Positions 21,665-33,160 of a DNA stretch of 64,000 nucleotides are shown piece after piece; position 1 is the stretch's first letter, and every line of letters starts with the position of its first letter. The translations under genes and the position numbers were made by a program. The notes under the pieces are model-generated. The model worked only from the letters and a program-made list of their open reading frames with translations, made no database searches and was not told the DNA's origin. This DNA is from Nymphaea colorata (taxonomy: Eukaryota > Streptophyta > Magnoliopsida > Nymphaeales > Nymphaeaceae), in assembly GCF_008831285.2 (NCBI RefSeq), contig NC_045150.1:12135868-12199867 (forward strand), in the 5' to 3' direction.

Positions 21665-21870
21665 GAAGCTCCCTCTCTCTCTCTCTCTCTCTTTCTCCCT
21701 TGTTAAGCCACTAGTCAAGGTTGAGGGTTTCAAAAAAAAAAAAAATCACCAAGGAGCTCACTCACCAGCTCTCTTGGGAGCTCCTGCCAACAGCTCCTTA
21801 ACTGGATCTAAGGTTCAAACACAAAATTCAGCATGTGGCGGCAGATAAGGATGTCAATAGATCAGGTTAG
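21665..21870 (+). repeat. Dispersed repeat D1 (copy A, second)
   Basis: CT tract from about 21670, poly-A at about 21734, then the GGGAGCTCCTGCCAACAGCT core. Relative of 14070-14248. Confidence 0.7.
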
Positions 21871-22621
21871 TATTCTTCTTTACAATGAATAAGATGGCCA
21901 AAGACCACCACAACAATAACTTTTACCATCAACCTTAATTTGAATTCCAACTTCGGGATTGCTTGCTCGAAGTTTTTTGACATAAAAGGAGACAAAAAGT
22001 TCATTGGTAATATAAAAAGTTCAATGGTAGCTTGGGTAAATTTCTCACATGAACAGGTGTCTACTTCTCAAATCTTATATAAAATACGATAATTTAATAT
22101 GTGTATAATTATTAAGTAATTAAATTAACACATAACTTTTTGCTAAAAAATTAAGCAGAATTATGCTATGATGAAACTAATAGTTTAATGGATCCTTAGG
22201 GGTGTGGCAAAGCTGGCATTTTTAAAGACAAATTCATAAAGGGTCATCATTGTTACCAACTTCCTAAAAATTTCTGCGTCTACAAGCGAGGACTTCCTTT
22301 CTATTTTAATTTCCTTAAGATAGCATGATGGAGTGAACGTGGATTTATTTGAGGTCTTCAGTAATTTGAGCCACTTTTTTTGAAAAATAATAGAAAATGA
22401 GTCTCTTGTACTTAATTTAATGATTTTTTTGCTCATGAAAGGTACGGCGTGAAAGATTTAAATCAATTTGCGATGACCAGCTCACATTTCATCTATTTAC
22501 AGAGAACCACCAAATGTTTTGATTGATGCTATATATGAACATGATGAGAGAAATTGGTGACCACTTTGATTAAGTATCAATCAAGGATCTACCTAAATAA
22601 AATTGTTACCCCTTAAGATTG
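21871..22621 (+). other. AT-rich non-coding region
   Basis: No supported gene. The 3' end (AAGTATCAATCAAGGATCTA, 22573 onward) also precedes the truncated leader at 15905, so the shared block extends upstream of the leader proper. Confidence 0.5.
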
Positions 22622-22904
22622 AACTTAACCAATAATTCGAATGTTCTTTGATATATTATATTTATGAACTCTTTAAATTTTGTATGGAAGGAAACTTGTA
22701 CCAATCTGGTTGAACGTTAGCTAAATAGTAACGTCCTTCATTCAGTGGGCTCCATCGGGGCCTTTTCGTCATCATGAAAAAGGCTGGAAGTGCTGCTGAA
22801 GTGCGCTAAGTGTTTTTTCTTTCCATGTGCATTCTGTTCCATTTCTCTTCTCTTCTTCTTCTTTTTTTCGATCTTACCAACAGAAACTTCCTCTCTGTCT
22901 GTGC
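22622..22904 (+). promoter_or_regulatory. Conserved leader upstream of satellite S4 (copy A)
   Basis: Same CCAAT/TATA-like block and ATGAAAAAGGC motif (ATG at 22774) as at S1 and S2, leading into the third array of the unit. Confidence 0.4.
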
Positions 22905-23971
22905 GTTTCTACGTCACTCTGCGGGCCGTCCTCTGGACAGAGTGAGCTCTCCACGCCGACTAGTGAGTAGGCTCCACCAGACCAGACGGTCATCTCGTCT
23001 CTCCATCACCCTACGAGTCGTCCTTCGAAAGTGAGTGTGCTCTCCACGACGATTAGCCAGTAGGATCCGCCAGCCAAGACGGTCATCTCATCTCCCCGTC
23101 ACTCTGCGAGCCCTCCTCCGTAACTGAATGTGTTGTCCACGCCGAGTAGCCAGTAGGCTCCACCAAACCAGACGGACATCTCGTCACTCTGCGGGCCCTC
23201 CTCGGAAACTGAGTGTGCTCTCCACGCCGAGTAGCCAGTAGGCTCCGCCAACCCAAAAAGTCATCTCGTCTCTCCGTCACTCTGTGGACCCTCCTCTCCA
23301 AGCCAAGTAGCCAGTAGGCTACGCCAGCCCAGACGGTCATCTCATCTCTTCGTCACTCTACGGGCCGCCCTCCAGAACTGAGTGTTCTCTACACGCCGAG
23401 CAGCCAGTAGGCTCCGCCAGCCTAGATGGTCATCTTGTATCTCCGTCACTCTGCGGGCCGCCCTCTGAAACTGAGTATGCTCTCCGCGCCGAGTATCCAG
23501 TAGGTTCCTCCAGCCCAGATGGTCAACTCATCTATCTGTCAGCCCTCCTCTGGAACTGAGTGTGCTCTACACGTTGAATAGCCAGTAGGCTTCGCCAGCC
23601 CAGATCGTCATCTCGTCTCTCTGTCACTCTTCAGGCCGTCTTTCGTAACTGAGTGTGCTCTCCACGTCGAGTAGCCAGTAGGCTCCGCTAGCCCAGACGG
23701 TCATCTCGTCTCTCCGTCACTCTACGGGCCATCCTCCAGAACTAAGTGTGCTCTCCACGCCAGGTAGCCAGTAGGCTCCGCCAGCGCAGACGGTCATCTC
23801 GTCTCTCCGTTACTCTGCGGGCCGTCCTCCGAAACTGAGTGTGCTCTTCACGCCGAGTAGCCAGTAGGCTCAGCCAGCCCAGATGGTCTTCTCATCTCTC
23901 CGACACTCTATAGGCTGTCCTTCGGAACTAAGTGTACTCTTCACGCCGAGCAGGGACTAGCCCATACGGTC
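22905..23971 (+). repeat. S4 satellite array, 93-bp minisatellite (~11 units)
   Basis: Same 93-bp unit. Like S1 it ends in a truncated unit and a poly-T followed by TTGTATTTGTA, which links its tail with that of S1 (TTGTGTTTATAG). It contains one short unit near 23290. Confidence 0.92.
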
Positions 23972-24642
23972 ATCTTTTTTTTTTGTATTTGTAAGGTTTT
24001 CTTTTACTTTTTGTAGCCTTTTTTTTGCAAGTGGTGTGTTTCATTTTTCATCTTTTTTCTTATGTTGTTATTCTAATTTTTCGGTTTGTATATTGTTCTT
24101 TTCTTATGCATTGTTTTTCTTTCCTTTTTCTTTCATGTTGTAAGAATCATTTCTTTTTACATTCCAGGATACAGGAACAGGAAACCACGTTGTAGGACAT
24201 TGGTTCAGGTGAACCCGCCATATATTTGTTCTGAAGTGACTCCATTTCTCTTGCTGCACTATCCCACTGAATGAACACTGAAGTATGCACCTTATAAATG
24301 TTCTTCTTGTTTCTGTTTTTCTTTTTCTACCATTTTTGCATATAGCTGGTTTTATATTTCTCTGTGTTCTTTTTTTTTTTATGCTGCACTAACCCTTTTC
24401 TCTCTTGTTTTTGTGCTCCTTTTCTTTCACACTGTTGCTTTGGCAAACCATTGTTGTAAAGTGTCATTTTCAGGTATAACTGACGACCTTGTTCTCCTTT
24501 TCTTCTTTTGTTGGGTTTTACTTTTTTTTTTATGTTTGTTTTTCATAGCAACTGTGGATTATGTTTCTTGGATTCAAGCTTTTAAGAAAGTTAACAAATG
24601 TGGATCTAAAACGATACATTCAGAAAATGCCATGTTGCTGGA
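23972..24642 (+). other. T-rich region with possible upstream exons of module M1'
   Basis: Highly T-rich and intron-like. Two exon-like islands stand out: 24168-24208, between TTTTTACATTCCAG and GTGAAC, and a stretch from 24549 (after TTTTCATAG) encoding VDYVSWIQAFKKVNK and beyond, open to 24673. They may be 5' exons of the acidic/Gly-rich gene that follows. No homology supports this and the splicing pattern is unresolved. Confidence 0.3.
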
Positions 24643-25167
24643 AATTAGTGCATTTTGTTTAGAATGTAATTAAAAAATGGCAAATGAAAAGTGTAGACTG
24701 GTTGTTTGTTGTAGACATTAAATGGATTTTAAAGAGATGCAAGGACCAAAGAGACATTTGATTTGATAGTGAATCTGTTACTCTTGTATTTAAGTTTCTT
24801 ATACTTTAGTTTTGGATTTTATAACTATCTTTTTTGTTTCCATGTATCTTTTTAAGATGTTGATTTTTTTGTGCTTAGATAATCTAATGGAATGGCACTC
24901 AAAGTGAGACTCAAGTTTAAAAATATGGCTCTATATTTTTTCAAGTTATTTATTCATTTTCTTTCTATATTCTTCGTCATCTTTTACCAACCCTTCTTTT
25001 TCTTAATGCATGTCTCTAGACAGCCTTGAACTGAATCGCTAGAAGAACAAGAACCCAAATCTCCCTTCCTCTTGTAAGAGTTCTTCCATATTTCCTTTTT
25101 CGGTATAAAAGGTGGTCTAAGCTTCAGGTTTAAGATTTTTCCTTTCCTTTTTTTTGGGTCTTTTTAG

Positions 25168-26036
25168 GTTGTGGATTGTTCAAGAAGGGAGCATGCAAGA
25201 GTTCCTCATTGCTCAAGTAGTAGAAAAGGCAAGAGAACCAAAGAAGTCATTCTCTTGATCGAAGAGGAGGAGGGCAGTGATCATGCAGAGAAGCTGAAGA
25301 CAAGAAACAGGAGTTCGAATGTGCAGAAAGGTAAGACAGCGAAGGATGACAATGATGTTGAAATGAAAAAGTTTGGAAGGAAAAAGAGGTGTTCAACATG
25401 GAAAGGGAATGAACCATTAGACAGATCTTCTAGGGTTTCTCGAAGGTTATGGAGGACAAAAATGAAATGCAGGAAGCTACGGATCACAATTTGCTCCTAT
25501 ATCAGAGCAATTGAGCTCATGAGCAGTAGGGATGATAATGAGGATTCAAATTCGCCTTTGAGAGGCTACCAAGAAGGAATGCACTCGAACGTCATGAAAG
25601 TAAGAGAAAAAGTATTTGTTGATCTAGTCAGCAGTGAGGATGATGATATGAAGGGAGGAGAAAAAGTATTTGTTGATTAGTCTGCAATGAGGATGATGAT
25701 AACACTAAGAAGTTCAAGACAAAAGAGCAAGAAGAAGAAGAAGATACTGACAATGATGACGATGGTGATGACTATATTGGTTATGATGACCAGTCTGATT
25801 CATATGATGATGACTATAGTAGTTATGATGGTTATGATAACCAGTATAATTATGAAGATGACGATGAAGAAGAAGGTGGAGGCTTTGATGCCGGTGGAGG
25901 ATGGTTCGGTGGTGGTGGCGAACTTGGTGGCCTTGGCGGTGGCTTTGGTGACGGAGCTGGTGTTGGAGGTGGGCTAGGTGGAGGTGGCGGTCGTGGTTTT
26001 CGTGGAGGCAGTGGGCTCAGTGGCCTAGGCGATTGA
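25168..26036 (+). pseudogene. M1' module: acidic/Gly-rich gene exon, one frameshift (copy B)
   Basis: Acceptor AG at 25166-25167, open to the TAG at 25678-25680. The same single missing base as in M1 then shifts the frame; compensating it reads the acidic and Gly-rich tail to TGA at 26034-26036. It differs from copy A in lacking one DDQYDSYD-type repeat and having an extra GYD, both shared with copy C. Family unknown. Confidence 0.55.
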
Positions 26037-26404
26037 TTTGGTGTTGATGCTGGTGGCGAAGGGCTTCCTTGAACGTCAAGTCAAACGACTTTTACACTTC
26101 CATCGTACGTGTTTTGAGTCTGATTGCTCTAGTGTAAATGTGTGTTTGGTATGAAGTTGGAAATATAATATCAAACGTATTAATTTCGAGTCATGAAGTC
26201 CTTCCTGTTATTGATTAAATAAAAATTTGTCTTTGCAATTTCATATGAGGAATTCAGTAATATGGAATATTTGTATGCTTATTATTTTCCAGGTTTCTCT
26301 TGTATTATCTTGAATTGATTTGGCGTGGAAGAGCTACCTTTTCTCCTTGTAAAAGCTACTTCTTATGAAAGAGGTTTCTTTTCCCTCGCACTATAAGGTG
26401 CTGT

Positions 26405-26648
26405 TAACCAATAATTCCAATGTTCTTCGATATATTATATTTTGAACTCTTTAATTTTGTATGGAAGGAAACCAGTAACGGCCTAGTCTAATGTTACCTA
26501 AATCGTAATGTCACTCATTCGGCGCGCTCCATCAGGGCTTTTTCGTCATCATGAAAAAGGCCGGTAGTGCTGCTGAATTGCGCTACGTGCTTTTTCTTTC
26601 CATGTGTGTCGTGTACCATTTTTCTTCTCTTCGATCTTACCAACAGAA

Positions 26649-26698
<50 letters not shown>

Positions 26699-26704
26699 CG
26701 CGTC
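26405..26704 (+). promoter_or_regulatory. Conserved leader upstream of S1' with long (TG)n
   Basis: Leader block as at S1 (ATG at 26551). The (TG)n tract at 26653-26694 is much longer than in copy A. Confidence 0.4.
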
Positions 26705-27485
26705 TCTTCGTCACTCTATGGGCGTCCTCCGGAACTGACTGTGCTCTCTATGCCAAGTAGTCGGTAGGCTCCACCAGTTTAAACGGTCATCCCGTCTCTT
26801 CGTCACTCTGTGGGCCCTTCTCCGGAACTAAGTGTGTTCTCCACGCCGAGTAGCCAGCAGGCTCCGCCAACCCAGACGGTCATCCCATCTCTCTGTCACT
26901 CTGCGGGCCATCATTCGGAACTGAGTGTGCTCTCCACGCCGAGTAGCCAGTAGGCTCTGCCAGCCCAGACGATGACTGCGGACCGTCGTCCAGAACAGAG
27001 TGTGATCTCCACGCCGAGTAGTCGTAGGCTCTGCCAGCCCTGACGGTCATCTCGTCTCTCCGTCACTCTATGGCCCTCCTACGGAACTGAGTGTGCTCTC
27101 TACGCCGAGTGGCCTGTAGGCTCCGCCAGCCCAAACGGACATCCCGTCTCCCCGTCACTCAGTTGGCCCTCCTCTGGAACTGGTTAGTTGGTAGGCTCTG
27201 CCAGCCTAAACATTCATCATGTCTCCTCGTCACTCTCTAGGCCCTCCTCCGTAACTGAGTGTGCTCTCCACGCCGAGTAGCCGGTAGGCTCCACCAGCCT
27301 AGACGGTCATCTCGTCTCCCTTTCACTATGTGGGCCCTCCTTCGCAACTGAGTGTGCTCTCCACGCCGAGCAACTGGTAGGCTCCGCCGCCCTAGACGGT
27401 CATCTCGTCTCTCCGTCACTCTACTGGCCATCATCCGGAACTGAGTGTGCTCTTCACGCCGAGTAGCCAGTAGCCAGAAGGTCAT
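26705..27485 (+). repeat. S1' satellite array, 93-bp minisatellite (copy B)
   Basis: Unit-by-unit counterpart of S1, including the shortened unit (GACGATGACTGCGG). It is closer to S1'' in copy C than to S1, for example CACCAGTTTAAACGG in B and C against GCCATTTAAACGG in A. Confidence 0.92.
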
Positions 27486-27506
27486 ATTTTTTTTTGTGTT
27501 TATAGC

Positions 27507-28346
27507 TAGGAAAAAGGGGTGTTAAAGTTCATGAAAAGGGAAGGAGTCATCAGACGCATCTTCTAGGGTTTCTCAAAAGTTATGAAGGACAAAAATGAAA
27601 TGCAGGAAGCTAGGGATCACAATTTGCTCCTCTATTAGTAGAAAAGATGAGAAGAATGGAGCTATTAAGCTCATAAGCAGTGGGGATGATAATGATGATT
27701 CAACTTTGCCTTTGAGAAGCTACCAAGAAGGAATGTACTCGAACGTCATAAAAGTAGGAGAAAAAGTATTTGTTGATCTAGTCAGCAGGATGATGACCTG
27801 AAATGATGGGCAAAAGTATTTGTTGATTAGTCAGCAATGATGATGATAATAACACTAAGCAGTTGAAGACAAAAGACCAAAATGAAGAAGAAAAAGAATG
27901 AGAAAAAGATGGAAGATACTGATGACATTGAGGATGATGATGACTCTAATGTAGACCTTGACTGGTATAATTGTGAAGAAGAAGAAGAAGAAGAAGATAT
28001 TGACGAGGATCACGATGGCGATGACTATATTGGTTATGATGACCTGTATGATTCAGATGATGATGACTATAGTGGTTATGATGGTTCTGATGATTGGTAT
28101 CATTATGAAGATGACGATGAAGAAGAAGGTGGAGGCTTTGGTGGTGGTGTTGGACTAGGTGGTGGATAGTTCTGTGGTGGTGGCAAACTTGGTGGCCTTG
28201 GCGGTGGCTTTGGTGGCGGAGCTGGTGTAGGAGGTGGGCTGGGTGAAGGTGGCAGTCATGGTTTTCGTGGAGGCAGTGGGCTCGGTGGCTAGGCGGTGGA
28301 TTTGGTGGTGGTGCAGGTGGAAGACTTGGCGGTAAGCTTCCTTGAA
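27507..28346 (+). pseudogene. M2' module: 5'-truncated acidic/Gly-rich gene copy (copy B)
   Basis: Same mid-exon start after the poly-T as M2. Open segments: 27595-27801 and 27882-28169 (95 codons through the acidic part into the first Gly residues, ended by TAG). Includes the shared one-base deletion after gttgat. Not functional. Confidence 0.7.
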
Positions 28347-28654
28347 CGTCAAGATAGACGACTTGTACACTTCCATTGTACGTATTTTGTGTCTGATTGC
28401 TCTTGTGTGAATGTGTGTTTGGTATGAAGTTGGAAATATAATGTCAAATGTATTAATTTCGAGTCATGAAGCCCTTTCCGTTATTGATTAACTGAAAATT
28501 TGTCTTTGCATTTTCATGTGAGGAATTCATTAATATGGAATATTTGTGTGCCTATTATTTCTAGGTATCTCTTTATAATCTTGATTTGATTTGTTGTTGA
28601 GGCACTACATTTTCTCCTTATAAAGGCTACTGCTGAACTGTAAGGTGCTCTTAA

Positions 28655-28954
28655 CCAATAACTTCAATGTTCTTTGATATATTATATTTTTGAAATCTTG
28701 AAATTATGTACGGAAGGAAACCTGTAATGGTCTAGTCCAACGTTACGTAAATAGTGACGTTCTTCATTTGGCACGCTCCATCGGGGTTTTTCGTCATCAT
28801 GAAAAAGGTCGGCAGTGCTGCCGAAGCGCGCTACATGCTTTTTCTTCGCATGTGTGTCTTGTACCGTTTCTCTTCTCTTCTTCTTTTCTTCGATCTTACC
28901 AGCAGAAACTCTCTCTTCCGCTCTCTCCTTCTCTCTCTATGTGTGAGTCTCTTT
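28655..28954 (+). promoter_or_regulatory. Conserved leader upstream of S2' (copy B)
   Basis: Leader block with ATG at 28799 and a CT-rich tract before the array. Confidence 0.4.
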
Positions 28955-30138
28955 GTCACTCTATGCGCCGTCCTTCGGAACTGAGTGTGCTCTCCACGCA
29001 GAGTAGCCAGTAGGCTCCACCAGCCCCAACGGTCATTTCATCTCTACGTCACTCTGCGGGCCATCCTTCGGAACTGAGTGTGCTCTCCATGCCGAGTAGC
29101 CAGTAGTCTCTGCCAGCCCAGACGGTGACTGCGGAACGTCGTCCAGAATTGAGTGTGCTCTTCACGCCGATTAGCCAGTAGGCTTCGCCAGCCAAGGTGA
29201 TCATCTCGTCCCTCCGTCACTCAGCGGGCCCTCCTCCGGAACTAAGTATGCTCTCCACATTGAGTAGCCAGTAGGCTCTGCCAACCCAGACGGTCATCCC
29301 GTCACTCCGTCACTCAGCGGACCCTCCTCTAAAACTGAGTGTGCTCTCCACGCCGAGTAGCCATTAGGCTCTGCCAACCAGACGGTCATCCCATCTTTGC
29401 GTCACTCTGCGATCCTCCGAAATTGAGTGTGCTCTCCATGTCGAGTAGCCGATAGGCTCCACCACCCCAGACAGTCATCCTGTCTCTGCATCACTCTGCG
29501 GGCCGTCCTCCGGAACTGAGTGTGCTCTCCATGCCGAGTAGTCGGTAGGCTCCGCTAGCGCAGACAGTCATCCCGTCTCTGCGTCACTTTGCATGTCGTC
29601 CTTCGGAACTGAGTGTGCTCTCCACGCCTAGTAGTCGGTTGGCTCCACCAGCCCAGACGATCATCTCGTCTCTCCGTCACTCTGCGTGCCGTCCTCCAGA
29701 ACTGAGTGTGCTCTCCACGTCGAGTAGTCGGTTGGCTCCGCTAGCCCAGACGGTCATCTCCATCCCTCCGTCACTCTGCGGGCCGTCCATCGGAACTGAG
29801 TGTGCTCTCACGTCGAGTAGCTGGTAGGCTCCGCCAGCCCAGACGGTCATCTCGTCCTCCAGAACTGAGTGTTCTCCATGCCGAGTAGCCGATAGGCTCC
29901 GCCAGCCTAGGCGGTCATCTCGTCTCTCCATCACTCTACGGGCCGTCCTCCAGAACTGAGTGTGCTCTCCACGTCGAGTAGCCGGTATGCTCACCCGCCC
30001 AAACGGTCATCTCGTCAGTCCGTCAGTCAAGGGGCCGTCCTCCGGAGTTGAGTGTGCTCTCCACGCCGAGTAGCCAGTAGGGTCCGCCATCCCAGACAGT
30101 CATCTCGTCTCTCCATCACTCTGCGGACCGTCCTCCAC
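28955..30138 (+). repeat. S2' satellite array, 93-bp minisatellite (~12-13 units)
   Basis: Counterpart of S2 (4310-5411), slightly longer, consistent with gain of about one unit near 29600-29770. The end (CCTCCACATTTTTTTT) matches S2. Confidence 0.92.
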
Positions 30139-30601
30139 ATTTTTTTTTGTTGTAGACGTTAAATAGATTTTAATGAAATGCAAGGACCAAAGAGACATTT
30201 GATTTGACAGTGAATCTACTACTCTTGGATTTAAGTTTCTAATACTTTAGTTTTGGATTTTATAACTATCTTTTTTGTTTCCATGTATCTTTTTAAGAAG
30301 TTGATTTTTTTGTGCTTAAATAATCTAATGGAAATGGCACTCAAAGTGAGGTTCAAGTTGGAAAATGTTGCTCCGTATTTTTTCAAGTTATATGTTCATT
30401 TTCTTTCTATATATTTCGTCATTTTTTACCAACCCTTTTTTTTCTTAATGCATGTCTCTTGGCAGCCTTGAACTGAATTGTTTAAAGAACAAGAAGCCAA
30501 ATGTCTCTTCCTCCCGTAACAGTTATTTTGCGTTTTCTTTTTCTAAACAAAAGGTGGTTTAAGCTTCAGTTTCAGAATTTTCTTTTTTTTTGTCTTTTTA
30601 G

Positions 30602-31672
30602 GCTGCGGATTATTCAAGAAGGGAGCATGGGCATGAGTTCCCCATTGCTCAAGTAGTAGAAAAGGCAAAAGAACCAAAGAAGTCATTCTCTTGAGCGAAG
30701 AAGAGGAGGGCAGTGATCATGCAGAGAAGCTCAAGACAAGAAACAGGAGTTCGAATGTGCAGAAAGGTAAGATAGCAGAGGATGACAATGATGTTGAAAT
30801 GAGAAAGTTTGGAAGGAAAAAGGGGTGTTCAAGTTCATGAAAAGGGAATGAACCATCAGACACATCTTCCAGGGTTTCTCGAAGGTTATGGAGGACAAAA
30901 ATGAAATGCAGGAAGCTACGGATCACAATTTGCTCCTCTATTAATGGAAAATGTGAGAAGAAAGGAGCAATTGAGCTCATGACCAGTGGGGAAGATAATG
31001 AGGATTCAACTTCGCCTTTGAGAAGCCACGAAGAAGGAATGCACTCGAATGTCATGAAAGTAGGAGAAAAAATATGTGTTGATCTAGGCAGCAGTGAGGA
31101 TGATGATATGAAAGGAGGAGAAAAAGTATTTGTTGATCTAGTCAGCAATGAGGATTATGATAACACTAAGCAGTTGAAGACAAAAGAGCAAAAAGAAGAA
31201 GAAGAAGAAGAAGAAGAATGAGAAAAAAGATGGAAGATGCTGATGACATTGAGGATGATGATGACTCTAATGTTGATGATGACTGGTATAATTGTGAAGA
31301 AGAAAACGAATAAGAAGGAGAAGAAGAAGAAGATGATGATAATGGTGATGACTATATTGGTTATGATGACCAGTCGTATTCAGATGATGATGACTATAGT
31401 GGTTATGATGGTTCTGATGATTGGTATCATATGAAGATGACGATGAAGAAGAAGGTGGAGGCTTTGGTGGAAGTGCTGGACTAGGTGGTGGATAGTTCTG
31501 CGGTGGTGGCAAACTTGGTGGCCTTGGCGGTGGCTTTGGTGGCGGAGCTGGTGTAGGAGGCGGGCTGGGTGAAGGTGGCAGTCATGGTTTTCGTGGAGGC
31601 AGTGGGCTCGGTGGCCTAGGCGGTGGATTTGGTTGTGGTGCTGGTGGAAGACTTGGCGGTAGGCTTCCTTGA
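30602..31672 (+). pseudogene. M3' module: acidic/Gly-rich gene copy (copy B)
   Basis: Keeps GAA where M3 has the TAA nonsense codon at 5973, but has its own TGA at 30838-30840 where M3 reads TGG. The EKVFVDLVSNED block reads through to a TGA at 31219-31221 after an expanded GAA tract. A one-base loss near 31429 breaks the DWYHYEDD part. M3 and M3' therefore carry complementary lesions over an intact common ancestor. Confidence 0.65.
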
Positions 31673-32238
31673 ACGTCAAGATAGACGACTTTTACACGTC
31701 CATTGTACGTGTTTTGAGTCTGATTGCTCTTGTGTGAATGTGGGTTCGGTATGAAGTTGGAAATGTAATATCCAATATATTAATTTTAAGTCATGATGCC
31801 CTTGTTGTTATTAATTAAATGGAGATTTGTCTTTGCAATTTCATGTAAGGAATTCAGTAATGTGGAATATTTGTGTGCCTATTATTTTCTAGGTTTCTCT
31901 TGTATAATCTTGATTTGATTTGTCGTGGAGGTGCTACCTTTTCTCCGTATAAAAGTTACTACTACTTATGAAATAGGCGATCAAACATATAGCATAAGAA
32001 CTACAACTTCACGTTGTGCAGGATTTGATTTTCCAACCGGTTGAATTTTGTTTCCAATGTAAAATTCAGATTAAATCAATTGGAACATTTACGTCCTTGG
32101 CATTATCATCAAAATCAGATGTATGCATATCTGTCATAAGTAGATGTGTAATTAGTTAACTCTGCAACAACCAGACAGTCCTGACCCATTAAAATTAATT
32201 GTTAAAATATTTTTTTACAAAATGTGAACATGGGGCTG

Positions 32239-32275
<37 letters not shown>

Positions 32276-32620
32276 TTGATAAAAACCAGACCATTCGGAT
32301 AAAAGACAAAAACTAGACAGTCCTGACCCATTAAAGTTGACTGTTAAAATATTTTTTTGCAATCTAACTTTATCGATAAATTTAAGAGTGATTTGGTGAG
32401 AAACATATATTAAAACATATCTAATAGCATCGAAATTGTGATAGTAGAAAGATCAAGTTTTTTTCCAAAAAAATGGTTTAAACTAAAAGGTGATTTATAT
32501 TAAAATAGTGTTTGCAAACACATTAGTAAGTTCGCATTTATTTAAAACACTTTTTAACATGAATTTAAGAGGTCTAATTTTTATCCCTTACCCATGTGGT
32601 CTGGGGTGTGGGTGTGTGTG

Positions 32621-32658
<38 letters not shown>

Positions 32659-33160
32659 TCAATCAACTTTATGGAAGTCAAAACCAAATTAGTATGGGCT
32701 AGTATTTTTTTTATTGAATTTCACGGGCATCTTCCGAATCCAGATCCAAAATGGGATTTGGTTTTGTGTCTTGTCAATCTGAATTCAGATTCCTGCCACA
32801 AGTTTCACTGGCCTAAATCCTGTTAGTTGAGCTCTGCAAAAGCTATACCAGATCCAATTTACATCTATGTATGGGCCCTCGAGTGGAAGGCTGTTGGAGC
32901 GATATTTGAACTGCAGCTTTTGGCAAACTGACATGGTTATTTAGATTCTGAAGTGGATTCACAAGGGGGTCCAAAGGCCATGATTTTAAGTATTGCAGAT
33001 AACTTGGATTTGAGATCTCCTTTATTTCCAAATAAGGAGACTTCTGATTTGGAAATTGTGAATTAAAAGTGTAAAGGTTACAGATTCATATTAACATCAA
33101 CATCCTTCATAAGATTTTCTTTTTTTTCTCTGAAAACCTTTCCCTTATCATTCACTGCAG
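31673..33160 (+). other. Microsatellite-rich spacer (copy B)
   Basis: Counterpart of 6939-8436, with (TA)n at 32240-32272 and (GA)n at 32622-32655, both shorter than in copy A. No supported gene. Confidence 0.6.

Larger units (their letters stand above)
1..24642 (+). repeat. Macro-unit copy A of a ~24.6-kb head-to-tail tandem repeat
   Basis: The first bases of the window recur at 24643 and again at 60177, and gene order then repeats in the same orientation. Shared landmarks include the M1-M2-M3 modules, S1/S2/S4 satellites, the ARR-like pseudogene, the copia remnant, the hAT-like MITE and many non-coding blocks. Copy A is the compact form: it lacks the 3.48-kb insert and the doubled X element seen in copy B, but keeps about 1.46 kb and 0.29 kb of the ARR region that copy B has lost. 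The boundary at base 1 is only the window edge, so the true breakpoint of the unit is unknown. Confidence 0.93.

Noticed and set aside
22905-23971. rDNA intergenic-spacer subrepeats
   Set aside because: GC-rich subrepeats invited the idea, but no 18S, 5.8S or 25S sequence and no Pol I promoter motif is visible nearby.
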